This document shows, one piece after another, positions 1-10,950 of a stretch of 64,000 bases of DNA. Position numbers and translations under genes: made by a program. The notes beneath the pieces are model-generated. The model was not told the origin of the DNA and did no database searches. It saw only the letters and a program-made list of their open reading frames with translations. Every line of letters begins with the position of its first letter. Positions within the stretch are counted from its first letter, which is position 1. Origin of the DNA: Siphonodentalium dalli (Eukaryota > Mollusca > Scaphopoda > Gadilida > Siphonodentaliidae); assembly GCA_032622095.1 (NCBI GenBank), contig CP136068.1, positions 162,213,465 through 162,277,464 of the forward strand, written 5' to 3'.

Positions 1-610
1 TAACAATATTAAACACAGTCCGCGGTGCTGCCATCCCATATAACAATATTAAACCAAGTCCGCGGTGGAGCCATCCCATATACAAATATTAAACCCAGTC
101 CGCGGTGCAGCCATCCCATATAAAAATATTAAACCCAGTCCACGATGCAGCCATCCCATATAACAATATTCAACCCAGTCCGCGCTGCAGCCATCTCATA
201 TACAAATATTAAACCCAGTCCGCGGTGCAGCCATCCCATATAACAATATTAAACTCAGTCCGCGCTGCAGCCATCCCATATAAAAATATTAAACCCAGTC
301 CGCGGTGCAGCCATCCCATATAACAATATTAAACCCAGTCCGCGGTGCAGCCATCCCATATAAAAATATTAAACCCAGTCCGCGGTGCAGCCATCCCATA
401 TAACAATATTAAACCCAGTCCGCGGTGCAGCCATCCAATATAATAATATTAAACACAGTCCACGGTGCAGTCATCCCATATAACAATATTAAACCCAGTC
501 CGCGGTGCAGCCATCCCATATAACAATATTAAACACAGTTCGCGGTGCAGCCATCCCATATAACAACATATATAATTAATATTAACCATGTCCACGGTGC
601 AGTCGTCCCA
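1..610. repeat. 40-bp tandem minisatellite
   Basis: Fourteen consecutive 40-bp units fill bases 1-560, each close to TAACAATATTAAACCCAGTC followed by a CGCGGTGCAGCCATCCCATA half. A degenerate fifteenth unit with a small internal insertion ends near 610. Units differ by a few substitutions, most often at the third base (TAA, TAC) and at the CGCGG step. The array continues off the left edge of the window. It would lie in the next intron of the minus-strand VWA gene if that gene extends leftwards. Confidence 0.95.
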
Positions 611-916
611 AAAGGATACACAATTTCCATATTTTTCATATTATTTTAATGCATCTAAATATTATTTCATTTCACGTTGTCTTTTTATTGTTGTAGTGTC
701 ATTTACATTTTACTAATACTGGCCACAGGCAGACGGCACATTTGGTTATGCCGCTTCCATTCAATATAATCATGCTTTTATTTGAATAGTCCATTTTACC
801 ATATGTTTGATAAATATTGTACAAATAAACTTTCAAATTGAATACAGATAGTATGGGTAGTTGATCATGAACCCTACGTACTAGTACTGGCAGGGATACA
901 TTACGTCATTACATAC
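611..916. other. AT-rich non-coding stretch
   Basis: No gene, hairpin or tandem array is visible here. It would be the start of the intron that follows the Thr-rich exon of the minus-strand gene. Confidence 0.5.
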
Positions 917-1429
917 CTGCAGGATTTGGTGTAGTTGTTGTAACTGCTACTGTTGTGGTTGTTACCGCAGCTGTTGTGGTTGTTGCCGCAGCGGTGGTGG
1001 TTGTTGCCGCAGCGGTGGTTGTTGTTGTCGCAGCTATTGTGGTTGTTACCGCATGGGTGGTGGTTGTTGTCGCAGCGGTGGTTGTAGTTGCCGCAACGGT
1101 GGTGGTTGTTGCCGCAGCGGTGGTGGTTGTTGTCGCAGCGGTTGTGGTTGTTACCGCAGGGGTGGTGGTTGTTGTCGCAGCGGTGGTTGTAGTTGCCGCA
1201 ACGGTGGTTGTTGTTGCCGCAGCGGTTGTGGTTGTTGCCGCCGCGGTAGTGGTCGTTGCCGCAGCGGTTGTGGTCGTTGCGGCAGCGGTGGTGGTTGTTG
1301 CCACATCGGTTGTTGTAGTTGCCGCAGCGGTAGTGGTCGTTGCTGCAGCGGTGGTGGTTGTTGCCGCAGCGGTGGTGGTTGGTGCCGCAGTAGTTGTCGA
1401 TGGAATGGTCGGGGGATTGATAGTTGTAA
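917..1429 (-). CDS. Thr/Ala-rich mucin-like linker exon of left VWA gene
   Basis: Read on the minus strand, this exon encodes about 171 residues that are almost all Thr, Ala and Val in a seven-residue repeat (AAATTTT with variants) and ends in a PNPAG motif. The acceptor is TTTACCCGCAG before base 1429 and the donor is GTATGT after base 917. The length, 513 bases, is divisible by three with phase-1 introns on both sides, so it can be gained or lost without a frameshift. Such Thr-rich stretches in secreted proteins are usually heavily O-glycosylated spacers. The homologous plus-strand exon at 49106-49486 has the same acceptor sequence and the same start but only 127 residues, so the repeat count differs. 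The long plus-strand Val/Ala frame is its antisense shadow. Confidence 0.8.
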
Positions 1430-2304
1430 CTGCGGGTAAACCAAAAAGTCATTAAAATCAACAAAGAATCAAAACACCACATAATGAGTCTCCTCTGCGC
1501 TGGTCTGACCACATCACATACTTCTGGTATTAACTTGTGCACCCCATCAACTACTTCGCAAATTTCCTGCCTCGGAATCTAAACTTCCCTATGAGCAACA
1601 TTCTAGTTCATGTTATACTAAATGGATTATCCAAGTCAGCAAGGAAGTGTACATCGGAATATTAGATTATTAATTTGGAAGGACGTTAGGATAATAACAG
1701 CTGAGGTTAGATACATACAGGTGATGTTAGATACATACAGGTGATGTTAGATACATACAGGTGATGTTAGATACATACAGGTGATGTTAGATACATACAG
1801 GTGAGGTTAGATACATACAGGTGAGGTTAGATACATACAGGTGATGTTAGATACATACAGGTGATGTTAGATACATACAGGTGATGTTAGATACATACAG
1901 GTGATGTTAGATACATACAGGTGCAGAACGAGCCCTATTTGTTTGTTGAACTTATTATCTGAATATTTCCTACGGGCTAGCGGATCATCAATGAGTGTTT
2001 AGTACATAATGGGTTAATGCGTTACGAACATAATTATTTTGCCTGAAGTAACAATGGAAACCCGGGCGCATGCTTTATGAAAACGGTCTTGTTGATGTAC
2101 ACTGTAGTTTAATATATGCTCATTTATGTCAACATTATACACTTCCGGCCTTTGTCGAAGGATCCTATTGTCTACCTCGTCAGTGTTTCCCATCAGAAGC
2201 AGAATTTTGATCTGAATTCAATGGAAGCGAACCTACTTCAATCTCACGGAGTTCAATACATTCAAAAATAACATAAGATATAAGTTGTCTGTGTATCTAC
2301 TTAC
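1430..2304 (-). other. intron between VWA and Thr-rich exons (left gene)
   Basis: Bounded by GTAAGT on the VWA side and TTTACCCGCAG on the linker side, both read on the minus strand. Most of it aligns, inverted, with the two ends of the much longer right-gene intron (42431-42634 and about 48600-49105). It contains the 20-bp array listed separately and lacks the composite element that enlarged the right copy. Confidence 0.7.
1701..1920. repeat. 20-bp tandem repeat, 11 copies
   Basis: Eleven units of GTGATGTTAGATACATACAG, nearly identical except for GAGG versus GATG. The corresponding place in the right arm (about 48790-48880) has no such array but a two-copy duplication of about 42 bp, so this expansion happened after the two arms separated. 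Confidence 0.95.
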
Positions 2305-2853
2305 GTCCACATATCTTGCTGGCTATAGCCTTCCCTAAAGATGGCAACTGGTTTCCAGAGAAAACGAAAGAAATATAATCGGCCGTGAAAGTACTGCGCG
2401 TCTCGTAGTTTATCGTATAAGTCGAGAGTCCTGATATCGCGTTACTGATCGTGTTGATCAGATATGGTGTCGTGTCTGTAATGTCCGAGCTGTACAATAA
2501 TATTAATATCCGGTTGCCAGCGTTTTGTGGTGAAGTTTCGAAGTCTGTCTTAGCCGCATTGTAAGGTGGGGTTAAATAGTAGTTGGAAGTTGTAGATGTC
2601 GTTGCCCCGGCAACGTTAGCCAAACTCGATTCGAATGTTGATAATGACGTCGTTCGTGAGAATGACTCGCCTCCGGTTGGTGCGACATCTTGGTCATCTG
2701 CGATTATCACCCCCGCTGTGACCCCCGGGTTAGCGAGAGGAAGATATCGCGCTATGAAGGTAACCAGGTTTTTCTGTTGCATCATGAAGGGCGTTCCCGT
2801 TTGGCTGCCGTCGAGAACGAAAATTATATCCGCTTGCGTGGTACTGCTGCATC
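2305..2853 (-). CDS. von Willebrand factor A domain exon, left gene
   Basis: This 549-base exon (183 codons, phase 1 on both sides) encodes a complete VWA domain directly after the signal-peptide exon. The acceptor is TTATTTACAG before 2853 and the donor GTAAGT after 2305. The first strand reads ADIIFVLDGSQTGTP, so the metal-ion (MIDAS) motif DxSxS appears as DGSQT, with Thr in the last position. Further on come GVIIADDQDV and ILILLYSSDITD, and the exon ends KICGR. VWA domains mediate extracellular protein or matrix binding. About eight of roughly 183 residues differ from the right-hand copy. The isolated open frame starts at an internal Met, but the exon begins upstream of it with Cys-Ser-Ser, joined to the signal peptide. 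Confidence 0.88.
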
Positions 2854-3151
2854 CTGTAAATAATTTGATTGTCTTATTGGTTGTTTAATATTTACAAGTT
2901 CATGTCGGTAGTTGATGTTATACGGGTTTCGATGTTTTACATGTTATGTATACGATTATTGTTGTTTCTGTTGTAACACCCGAATCTGAAGTTCGCTCTC
3001 GCAAAACTTGACATTTTGTTTCGTGCTATTTGAAAGTATTTCGAGCCGATTTGATAAATAAAATACATGTGAGTTATGACCAAATGGACATCGATTATTT
3101 AGAATTACGTTACAAAACCAGTTGCAATTTGGATAAATCAATAAATAGAGG

Positions 3152-3306
3152 ATACCTAGTGTTTTTGAGTGGATACAGAAAAATATGTCATGAGTGAGCG
3201 AGACAAATGTTTATTTTCGCGAGCGGCTTGCCGCGAGCGAAAATAAACATTTGTCTCGGTCACGAATGACATATTTTTCGGTATGCACTCCAAAAACACT
3301 AGATAT
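3152..3306. mobile_element. hairpin MITE-like element
   Basis: A nearly perfect inverted repeat with arms of about 70 bases: CTAGTGTTTTTGAGTG at the left end and CACTCCAAAAACACTAG at the right, meeting at the GC-rich centre CGAGCGGCTTGCCGCGAGCG. The right-arm counterpart at about 41580 lacks it, so it is an insertion. No clear target-site duplication is visible. Confidence 0.8.
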
Positions 3307-4854
3307 TCTTTTTATTATACGCATTTCCAAAGAAATTCACCATTTACGACGTTAAATGATCTCACAATCGTCTTCAATCGATGCATCATTTTTGAAGCCA
3401 TCAGCTGATCGCTGCCTGTTCACGCAATGCTACTTCACCATCCGCAGAATATAAAAATATAGTTCCCGTATTCTTCCCTTTATTCCCCCCCCCATAAATA
3501 AGTCGAATTTCAACATAAAATATATTTTTTATTATAAATGTAATATCAGTGAATATAATATAAATTAGAATATCACAATGGGTTCTTTCACTTTGTCCTT
3601 CTTCAACAGTACAAACCGGAAAAAGTATTGGTACACGCAAGTGAATCGGTCGCACGCGCGAGCTAGTGTGAAAGTATATTATTCTATATCCCCTTCTGGG
3701 CGATATCGATGTTTATCTAAACGCGTTTTTTTCTATAATTCACTGTTGAGCGTATAATAAATGAACTCATCCACCCGCAATTGTCCAAAAACGTATTTCG
3801 TAAACAGCGGGTTATACGAATATGACACAATAAGTAATGATGCGAACATGAGGTACTTGAAAGTTCAAATTTAATGTTGGTGGCTTGCTTCAACTCAAAA
3901 CCAGATATATTAGCGAAATGAACCAAAATTCATCAAAATGTTATAAAACTCTAAAATGGTTGATGGAATTCTGGTATGTACAACAACGATGACCTGCAGT
4001 AATGAAACTCTAACAAAGTATTCAACAGTTACCATACAGTTTATAAATTCATTTATTTATCAACACAAGTAGAGTACAAGCTAAGACAATGAATCAAAAC
4101 AAACGAAATGGAAAATACTACATAATCCTTGTGAAACCATATATTGACCTATGACAAATAGAAATACATCGCTAATCTGGGTAGCTGCATTGAGGCTATT
4201 TCTTACAAATTGAAATCTGTATAGACCCATTGTTAATTTATACAGACGATTCGGATTATTTCTGGAAAGATTTCTTCATGATATATATTTTCCGCAAATA
4301 CAATAAAATATACTGCATATGAAAACCTAATTTATTCTAGTGTTTCTTCAATGTTCCCTGTCCGATTTAGCATCAAATTAGTTCAAACATTTAAAGTTAA
4401 AATGTTTAGCATATTAAGAAAAAGATTTAAAATACGTGCAATTATCATCATTCGGATGACATAAGCATCCCGAGTACATCATCTACGTACACCACGAGTA
4501 CAAACTATCAGAATCGAGATCGATATGTAGTATCTACCACTGGTTGGCGACGCTCTTTATAAGAGATGGTAAATGTAATTGTTTTTCTAACGACACAATT
4601 CAGAACGAATTAAAGGTGGATTATCTCTTCCTCAACGTGATATATATACTTTTCTGGGTATGAAATAATAAATACGAGTCCCCTGAAAACGCGTCTCTCA
4701 ATTAATATTGATTTTATTTGTATTTTGTTCGCATGAGATAACTCTGTGTCGTTCAATAATGGTCCCTGCTATTCACGACCGCTTTTTTTATTTGTTATTT
4801 TCAGTTATTTTAATCATTGAGAATAAGCACATGCCACACACTAAGTATTTGCTA

Positions 4855-5060
4855 TTTGCTGCAGACATACGTACCACAGTAGCCATGGCATAGTAGGTGT
4901 GACAATTTATTATGATGGAGTTTTGTGACAATTGGCCGTCATACTTAATATGCCATAGCGAGCCATGTCACCCGCTGCATATTCGCACAATGATTCTTCC
5001 AAAGTTCGTTATAATCAGCCTTTTGATTGTTTTGGTCCTTGTGTATAGAGTTCGCTTTTT
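4855..5060 (+). repeat. dispersed repeat copy (family also at 9.5-10.1 kb)
   Basis: The stretch with CATAGTAGGTGTGACAATTT and AATATGCCATAGC recurs at 9565-9710 in the same orientation and at 9905-10105 inverted. The right arm lacks it at the matching intron position, so it is a left-specific insertion. The small open frame at 4912-5130 lies within it and is not supported as a gene. Confidence 0.65.
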
Positions 5061-5197
5061 CTATTCCAGATACTTTCTCTCAGCTGCATTTCCCCCAACA
5101 GTTCCGACACAGCTTCATTGGCCCACATGATAATGTTAGCAGAATTGTGCGTAGAACTAAACGTCACAAAATAAAAATTTGACGCTATTACACATAC

Positions 5198-5264
5198 CTT
5201 GTCCCAGCACCGCTGGCGTTGCTAATAACAGAAGTAGACCCCACATTTTGGATGTTTCCTTTTT
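5198..5264 (-). CDS. signal-peptide exon, left VWA gene
   Basis: On the minus strand the acceptor TTTTTTCCAG is followed by a short 5' untranslated stretch and ATG at 5246. The frame reads MWGLLLLLATPAVLGQ and then a GT donor (GTATGT) in phase 1. This is a textbook signal peptide: a short n-region, a Leu-rich core and a small-residue cleavage region near VLG-Q. The right gene has the same exon with one extra Leu. It is too short to be found as an open frame. Joining to the VWA exon restores the frame at Gly-Cys-Ser-Ser. Confidence 0.85.
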
Positions 5265-6380
5265 CTGGAAAAAAACCCAATAACTATCAATGCAAATAAT
5301 ATGACAAATCATTTACAATAATTTATAATAGTCAAACTGTTGCAGTATTAACCAACACATAATTATGACAATTCTTTCATGGTCCTACATAGTTTCTAAA
5401 ATAGATAAAACAAATATCCATAACACTAATAAGTATCGTCAAGTCTTGAAATAGGGTGTCTGTCATTCGCAGAATGAGGTCCCCATAGGGTGAATTTAGT
5501 GATGCTACCCCGCATAGCGGGCTAGCATCACCAAATTCACCCTCTGGGAACCTCATTCTGCTGATGTGTAAGCAGAATTAGGTCCACAGAGGGTGAATTT
5601 GGTGATGCTAACCCGCTCTGCGGGGTAGCATCACTAAATTCACCCTCTGGGGACCTCATTCTGCGAATGACAGACACCCTATTTCAAGGCTTGAGTATTG
5701 TGGCACATTTTACACGCTCATACATTGTACACACCGATATCCACATGAAATATAAGAGGTCTATATACTGAACCCATGTCGAATGCAGTATATATAAAAC
5801 TAAAGAGTATATAATGTAATATACATGTAATTGGGACAAAGTATAGGAAATACTTTAAATTTGTTGTACATGATGAATCGAGACCAAATTAGCAGAAAGC
5901 TCCAAAGCAAACGCGTGTAGAAAGTAAATAAATAAAGTTTAAACATGCTACTGATAGCTTCTTGAACGCGCATAATTTAAAAACAAAACAGGTGTGAAAC
6001 GTTAAACGGCCCCAGTGTTCCTAATATGAGATTAATAAAGAGCGTTTATTGCACTTCCATCAGACGTGGTAAACACATCAGATAAATGTATACGACTTCA
6101 TATATATATGGACGAATGTACGACGCATGTATTCGGTATATTGTGTATTATCGACATATGTTATCCCTCGATCCAACTTAGATATAGTTATCCCTCCGTC
6201 CTACTTAGATATAGTTCGGATTCACAAACGTGCCATATTCCAGACCAATGCTAATCTACCCTTTATTAAGATTCTAGTGTATCACGTGATATGTTTGTAA
6301 CAATAAGCGCTACAGGGAAGCTGCTTTTTATATTACATTGTCCATGCATTCATTTCATGTAGTTCAGCGGGACAACAACA
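5265..6380. other. upstream region of left VWA gene
   Basis: Apart from the nested hairpin, this is AT-rich non-coding sequence that aligns inverted with about 37390-38530. The first non-coding exon and promoter of the left gene should lie upstream of 5264 (towards higher coordinates), because an acceptor precedes the start codon, but I cannot place them. Bases 6160-6215 hold two copies of a 27-bp unit that is expanded to four copies in the right arm. Confidence 0.5.
5437..5693. mobile_element. double (nested) hairpin element with AGTAT flanks
   Basis: The outer arms (CTTGAAATAGGGTGTCTGTC and its complement) pair across the whole element. Each half is also a hairpin built from GAGGTCCCC, GGTGAATTT and GTGATGCTA blocks and their complements, so the strand could fold into four stems. 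AGTAT occurs on both sides (5432-5436 and 5694-5698). The matching place in the right arm (about 38370) has AGTAT once with no element, which supports a 5-bp target-site duplication. Confidence 0.8.
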
Positions 6381-6389
6381 GTTATTTTG

Positions 6390-8060
6390 TTAATTCTCTA
6401 TAACAATATGATATTCTTTGGTGTCTATTCTCTATACTATAACAATATGATATTCTTTGTTGTCTATTCTCTATACTATAACAATATGATATTCGTTGGT
6501 GTCTATTCGCTATACTATAACAATATGATATTCGTTGGTGTCTATTCTCTATAATATAACAATATGATATTATGTGGTGTCTATTCTCTATACTATAACA
6601 ATATGATATGCTTTGGTGTCTATTCTCTATACTATAACAATATGATATTCGTTGGTGTCTATTATCTATACTATAACAATATGATATTCGTTGGTGTCTA
6701 TGCTCTATACTATAACAATATGAAATTCGTTGGTGTCTATTATCTATACTATAACAATATGGTATTCGTTGGTGTCTATTCTCTATACTATAACAATATG
6801 ATATTCTTTGGTGTCTATTCTCTATACTATAACAATGTGATATTTGTTGGTGTCTATTCTCTATACTATAACAATATGATATTCTTTGGTGTCTATTCTC
6901 TATACTATAACAATATGATATTCTTTGGTGTCTATTCTCTATACTATAACAATATGATATTCGTTGGTGTCTATTCTCTATAATATAACAATATGATATT
7001 CTTTGGTGTCTATTATCTATACTATAGCAATATCATATTCTTTGGTGTCTATTATATATACTATAACAATATGATATTCTTTGCTGTCTATTCTCTATAC
7101 TATAACAATATGATATTCTTTGGTGTCTATTATCTATACTATAACAATATGATATTCTGTTGTGTCTATTATCTATACTATAACAATATGATATCCGTTG
7201 GTGTCTATTCTCTATAATATAACAATATGATATTATTTGGTGTCTATTATCTATACTATAGCAATATCATATTATTTGGTGTCTATTATATATACTATAA
7301 CAATATGATATTCTTTTGTGTCTATTCTCTATACTATAACAATAAGATATTCTTTTGTGTCTATTCTCTATACTATAACAATATGATATTATTTTGTGTC
7401 TATTCTCTATACTATAACAATATGATATTCTTTGGTGTCTATTCTCTATACTATAACAATATGATATTCTTTTGTGTCTATTCTCTATACTATAACAATA
7501 TGATATTCTTTGGTGTCTATTCTCTATACTATAACAATATGATATTCTTTTGTGTCTATTCTCTATACTATAACAATATGATATTCTTTGGTGTATATTC
7601 TCTATACTATAACAATATGATATTCTTTGGTGTCTATTATCTATACTATAGCAATATCATATTATTTGGTGTCTATTATATATACTATAACAATATGATA
7701 TTCTTTTGTGTCTATTCTCTATACTATAACAATAAGATATTATTTGGTGTCTATTATATATACTATAACAATATGATATTCTTTTGTGTCTATTCTCTAT
7801 ACTATAACAATAAGATATTCTTTTGTGTCTATTCTCTATACTATAACAATATGATATTATTTTGTGTCTATTCTCTATACTATAACAATATGATATTCTT
7901 TGGTGTCTATTCTCTATACTATAACAATATGATATTCTTTTGTGTCTATTCTCTATACTATAACAATATGATATTCTTTGGTGTATATTCTCTATACTAT
8001 AACAATATGATATTCTTTGGTGTCTATTATCTATACTATAACAATATGATGTTCTTTGGT
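6390..8060. repeat. 39-bp tandem minisatellite, about 43 copies
   Basis: The unit is GATATTCTTTGGTGTCTATT followed by CTCTATACTATAACAATAT, 39 bases. Because 39 is divisible by three and one frame of the unit has no stop, the plus strand carries long open frames (6564-6983, 6993-7217, 7227-8195) repeating MIFFGVYSLYYNN. Breaks between them are single TAA-creating changes (ATAATATAA). The sequence drifts as DNA, with higher-order blocks of units repeated, for example around 7230-7700 and 7640-8040. I read it as a minisatellite, not a gene. A shorter degenerate version lies inverted at 36540-37390. Confidence 0.93.
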
Positions 8061-9125
8061 ATTCATACTTCTATATTATATGTCATATTTGGTTTTCAAG
8101 ATATTTTCAACAGCATAAATCAGAAAATGATGATAGATCAGATTTCAAATGTTGTTGTTGTAACTATAGTTCTGGAACGCTGCCTGCATCTTTAAATTCA
8201 TGTATGTAACAGGATTCCAGATTATTTCGCGCCACATATTTTGGTTTTGATGCAACTCCCAGAGTATAAACTAATATGTATGAGCCGAGAAATCCCAAAC
8301 TGAAGGGTAGTACAAGACACATATTTATCCAGGAATGACCGTCGTATACAGAATGATCAACTAGCGGAAATTTGTACACACTTTTGAAACGAGAGTTTGT
8401 ACAAGAAGGCTGCACATCTCAGTTCGTTAATTAATGTGTAATTATTTTAGCCCGATATAGAACGAGTTATCACCCGTTGACTATTGAAACATGTCGGTGC
8501 AATGCTGCAGCTAGGAATAACCGACTTTGTTTATTATACCAATACAAGAAAACCAATGTCAGAATTGGTAACGCGCTCAAGATCATATATTATTACCACT
8601 TTACAGGGCGTTCTCTAGGCCATTGATAATGTTTTTCGGGGCGTTCCAAATAGCGTATTGTTACCAAAACAGCGGACCGCGGGCCAATAATGGGAAGCCT
8701 AGTTCATTATCGGCCCGCCGCCCGGAAACTATACAATGTAGATCTCGTTTATTATCGCGAGAATTACGTCCCTTCAACTTCCGTGTTTATTTCAAGAAAA
8801 TATTGGGAAGATGCATCCGATTTTCTCGACACTATAGTGGTTTTATGATTGGAATTCATGATTTAATTATTGTATCAAGCGTAAGTATGCATTGATAATT
8901 TTAGCTGTCAACCTCTCATTGGTTGTTACTCGTCTCCAATGCTGGTTTTTCCCCAGTCCTATTTTCGAGACTCCGTCAGTCCGTGTCAGTTGACAAGTCA
9001 AATGATATCAAATTTAGATGTTCTTGAAAATATTTCTCTCTTAATCTACTTCATTATTCCACTAAATCCTCAAATGGGTCAAATGTCCAAAACTGTGGCA
9101 ATAATAGTAATAACATGATTTCATC
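8061..9125. other. non-coding; arm boundary with left-specific sequence
   Basis: Bases 8160-8440 align inverted with about 36190-36440 in the right arm; beyond that, sequence to about 10290 is left-specific. A short inverted repeat (GCGGGCC...GGCCCGC) sits at 8677-8718. Small open frames such as 8623-8895 show no recognisable protein. Confidence 0.5.
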
Positions 9126-9270
9126 GGGCATTATGGTTTATTAACGGCCCTCTGGAATGATTAACAGCCCTCGGGCCTATTAGCGTCCCTCGACTTCGTC
9201 TCGGGCCGCTAATAGGCCTTTGGGCTGTTAATCATTCCAGCCGGGCCGTTAATAAACCATAACGCCCTCA
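9126..9270. mobile_element. hairpin element, about 65-bp arms
   Basis: GGTTTATTAACGGCCC pairs with GGGCCGTTAATAAACC at the far end, and CTGGAATGATTAACAGCCC pairs with its complement further in, closing on CCCTCGACTTCGTCTCGGG. No host gene is involved. Probably a MITE remnant. Confidence 0.75.
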
Positions 9271-9544
9271 ACAATAAAGTTATTTTTATATTATATACCC
9301 ATGTTTGTAATTATAGAATATATAATATATATTGGTTCGCGAATGACCAACTCAGAATTCCGTTAAAATAACTATAATAACCAGCACCTAATTAACGAAC
9401 CGGCGGCCGACTCGGCCGTTTCCGACCACAACCCTCAGTGGACACCAGAACGAAAATTGTCTATAAAACTTGAAATATAAAACTTACAAATTATCTTTTT
9501 CATTTCTTTTATTTGTAATTGACATAGCTTGTCACACACCAAAA

Positions 9545-10110
9545 ATCAATATTATTGACATAATAATGGCTGCGGACACACGTATCACAGTAGCGAAGGC
9601 ATAGTAGGTGTGACAATTTATTATGGTGGCGTCTGGTGACAATTGGTTGTCATAATTAATATGCCATAGCTGGCCATGTTGCCCGCTGAATTCCGCACAA
9701 TGAGTCGACTCGACCAATTAACCCATTGCGTTTCACCAAGATTGATCTCTACTCATTACGTTTTACTACATTGTATTCTCTACTATATATATAATTGCAC
9801 GATCTATCGTCCAGAATTGTGTTTGACCGTGGCAATCCCGCATTCACTCACATATCATGCACGTAGTACGTGTTATTGATATGATCTTAATGCATGTTAT
9901 ATACTTATATTAAGGACCAAAACCAGAAAAGGGCTGATTATAATGAACTTTGGAAGGCTCATTGTGCGAATATGCAACGGGCGCCATGGATTGCTATGGC
10001 ATATTAATTACGACGACCAATTGTCACCAAACTCTACCGTAATTAATTGTATCACCTACTATGCCATCGCTACTGTGATACATGTGTCCGCAGCCAATGT
10101 AAAGGACAAT
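9545..10110. mobile_element. foldback element with dispersed-repeat arms
   Basis: Two inverted copies of one repeat (9565-9715 and 9905-10105, with CATAGTAGGTGTGACAATTT and its counterpart) flank about 190 bases of unrelated sequence. A single copy of the same repeat sits at 4855-5060. The shape fits a foldback element, with the lone copy a solo end. Confidence 0.6.
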
Positions 10111-10169
10111 ACATGAAATTTCCAACTACACCTTTTACGGGACTCGGCCTCCTGGTCGCGCAGTTCGAC

Positions 10170-10490
10170 TTTTAAATCCGTTCCAAAAATTCCCATTTTC
10201 TATAAATAAAACCCCCAGCGTAAACTCCAGCGCCCAGGCGAAACAAGAATTTGGATATTAGTTTACACGCGTAATGACCGTTTAGGAGACCAACATCATT
10301 ATATATTCCATTGCCCATATTTGGACCAAGGAAGAAAGACGCTGATACATCGATCATATCGACAATGCAAGAGCATGTCTAAACTCAGAATGTTACATTC
10401 GAAATCAAAAATGCCAATTAACAGGAAATTATGTAGATTCATACAATACGTATGTAAAGAACTCTGAGTCATATCCACAAAGCTAACTCG
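10170..10490 (+). pseudogene. LINE ORF2 C-terminal remnant
   Basis: The plus-strand frame reads QHHYIFHCPYLDQGRKTLI and then basic residues to a stop near 10462. A histidine/cysteine box (HYIFHCPY) followed by an R-K-rich tail is the usual end of the non-LTR retrotransposon reverse-transcriptase protein in many invertebrates. No upstream reverse transcriptase is joined to it. An inverted, diverged copy at 35890-36110 shows that it is part of the large inverted duplication. Confidence 0.65.
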
Positions 10491-10578
10491 TGTTGTTTTC
10501 GAATAGATGCTTTATTGATAACCCAATCGTACTACTATGCTCCAAATATTGAGTTATTTCTATATGCTCTATATTAAA

Positions 10579-10950
10579 GTGATGTGGAACACTCCGGTAG
10601 GGTGATCAAATAGAAATAGAGAACAATCTTGTTCAAATCAGTTATTTTTAAAACTATTATAACCAAATTAACAACACACACCGCCATTCTTATATTAATG
10701 CAATGCAGTGACTCTCGGTGGCCAAATCGTTTTCGTTCGTTTATCGCCGATATATGCGTCCCGAATCGAGTAGTAAATATTTACAATTGAGCGTAGTTCA
10801 GACGATGTTTTCCATAGAATGGTACGGACGATTTGTTTCATAATTTCGGCGATGTTTGTAGAATGTTATATTCCTCCAGTTTGCATAGCGCCTGGTTACT
10901 AACTTATCAGTTTCACGCACCCGAACAAGTACACAATATGTCTTTAAATG
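10579..10950 (+). repeat. dispersed repeat A, copy 1
   Basis: This roughly 370-bp sequence (landmarks GGGTGATCAAATAGAAA, TCGCCGATATATGCGTCCCG and GTAAATATTTACAATTGAGC) recurs in the same orientation at 35088-35395 and 55763-56620. The last 130 bases recur inverted at 12285-12425, so copy 1 and the inverted part could be the two ends of a 1.8 kb element. No coding potential is visible. Confidence 0.75.

Larger units (their letters stand above)
2854..5197 (-). other. first coding intron of left VWA gene
   Basis: The intron separates the signal-peptide and VWA exons. Bases 3720-4840 align inverted with about 40290-41580 in the right arm. It holds two left-specific insertions, one at about 3140-3765 (including the hairpin listed separately) and one dispersed repeat copy at 4855-5060. 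The small open frames inside it look random. Confidence 0.6.

Noticed and set aside
1-610. CRISPR-like array
   Set aside because: The units are contiguous with no unique spacers, and the DNA is clearly eukaryotic.
901-1542. Long His/Asn-rich, Val/Ala-rich and Gln/Pro-rich open frames over the Thr-rich exon (and at 48879-49520)
   Set aside because: All are alternative-frame or antisense readings of the ACA/GCG codon repeat; only the Thr frame has matching splice borders and a conserved non-repetitive end.
6564-8195. Repeat protein MIFFGVYSLYYNN as a real gene
   Set aside because: The frame depends only on a stop-free 39-base unit; there are no splice sites, no non-repetitive conserved part, and the inverted counterpart does not keep the frame.
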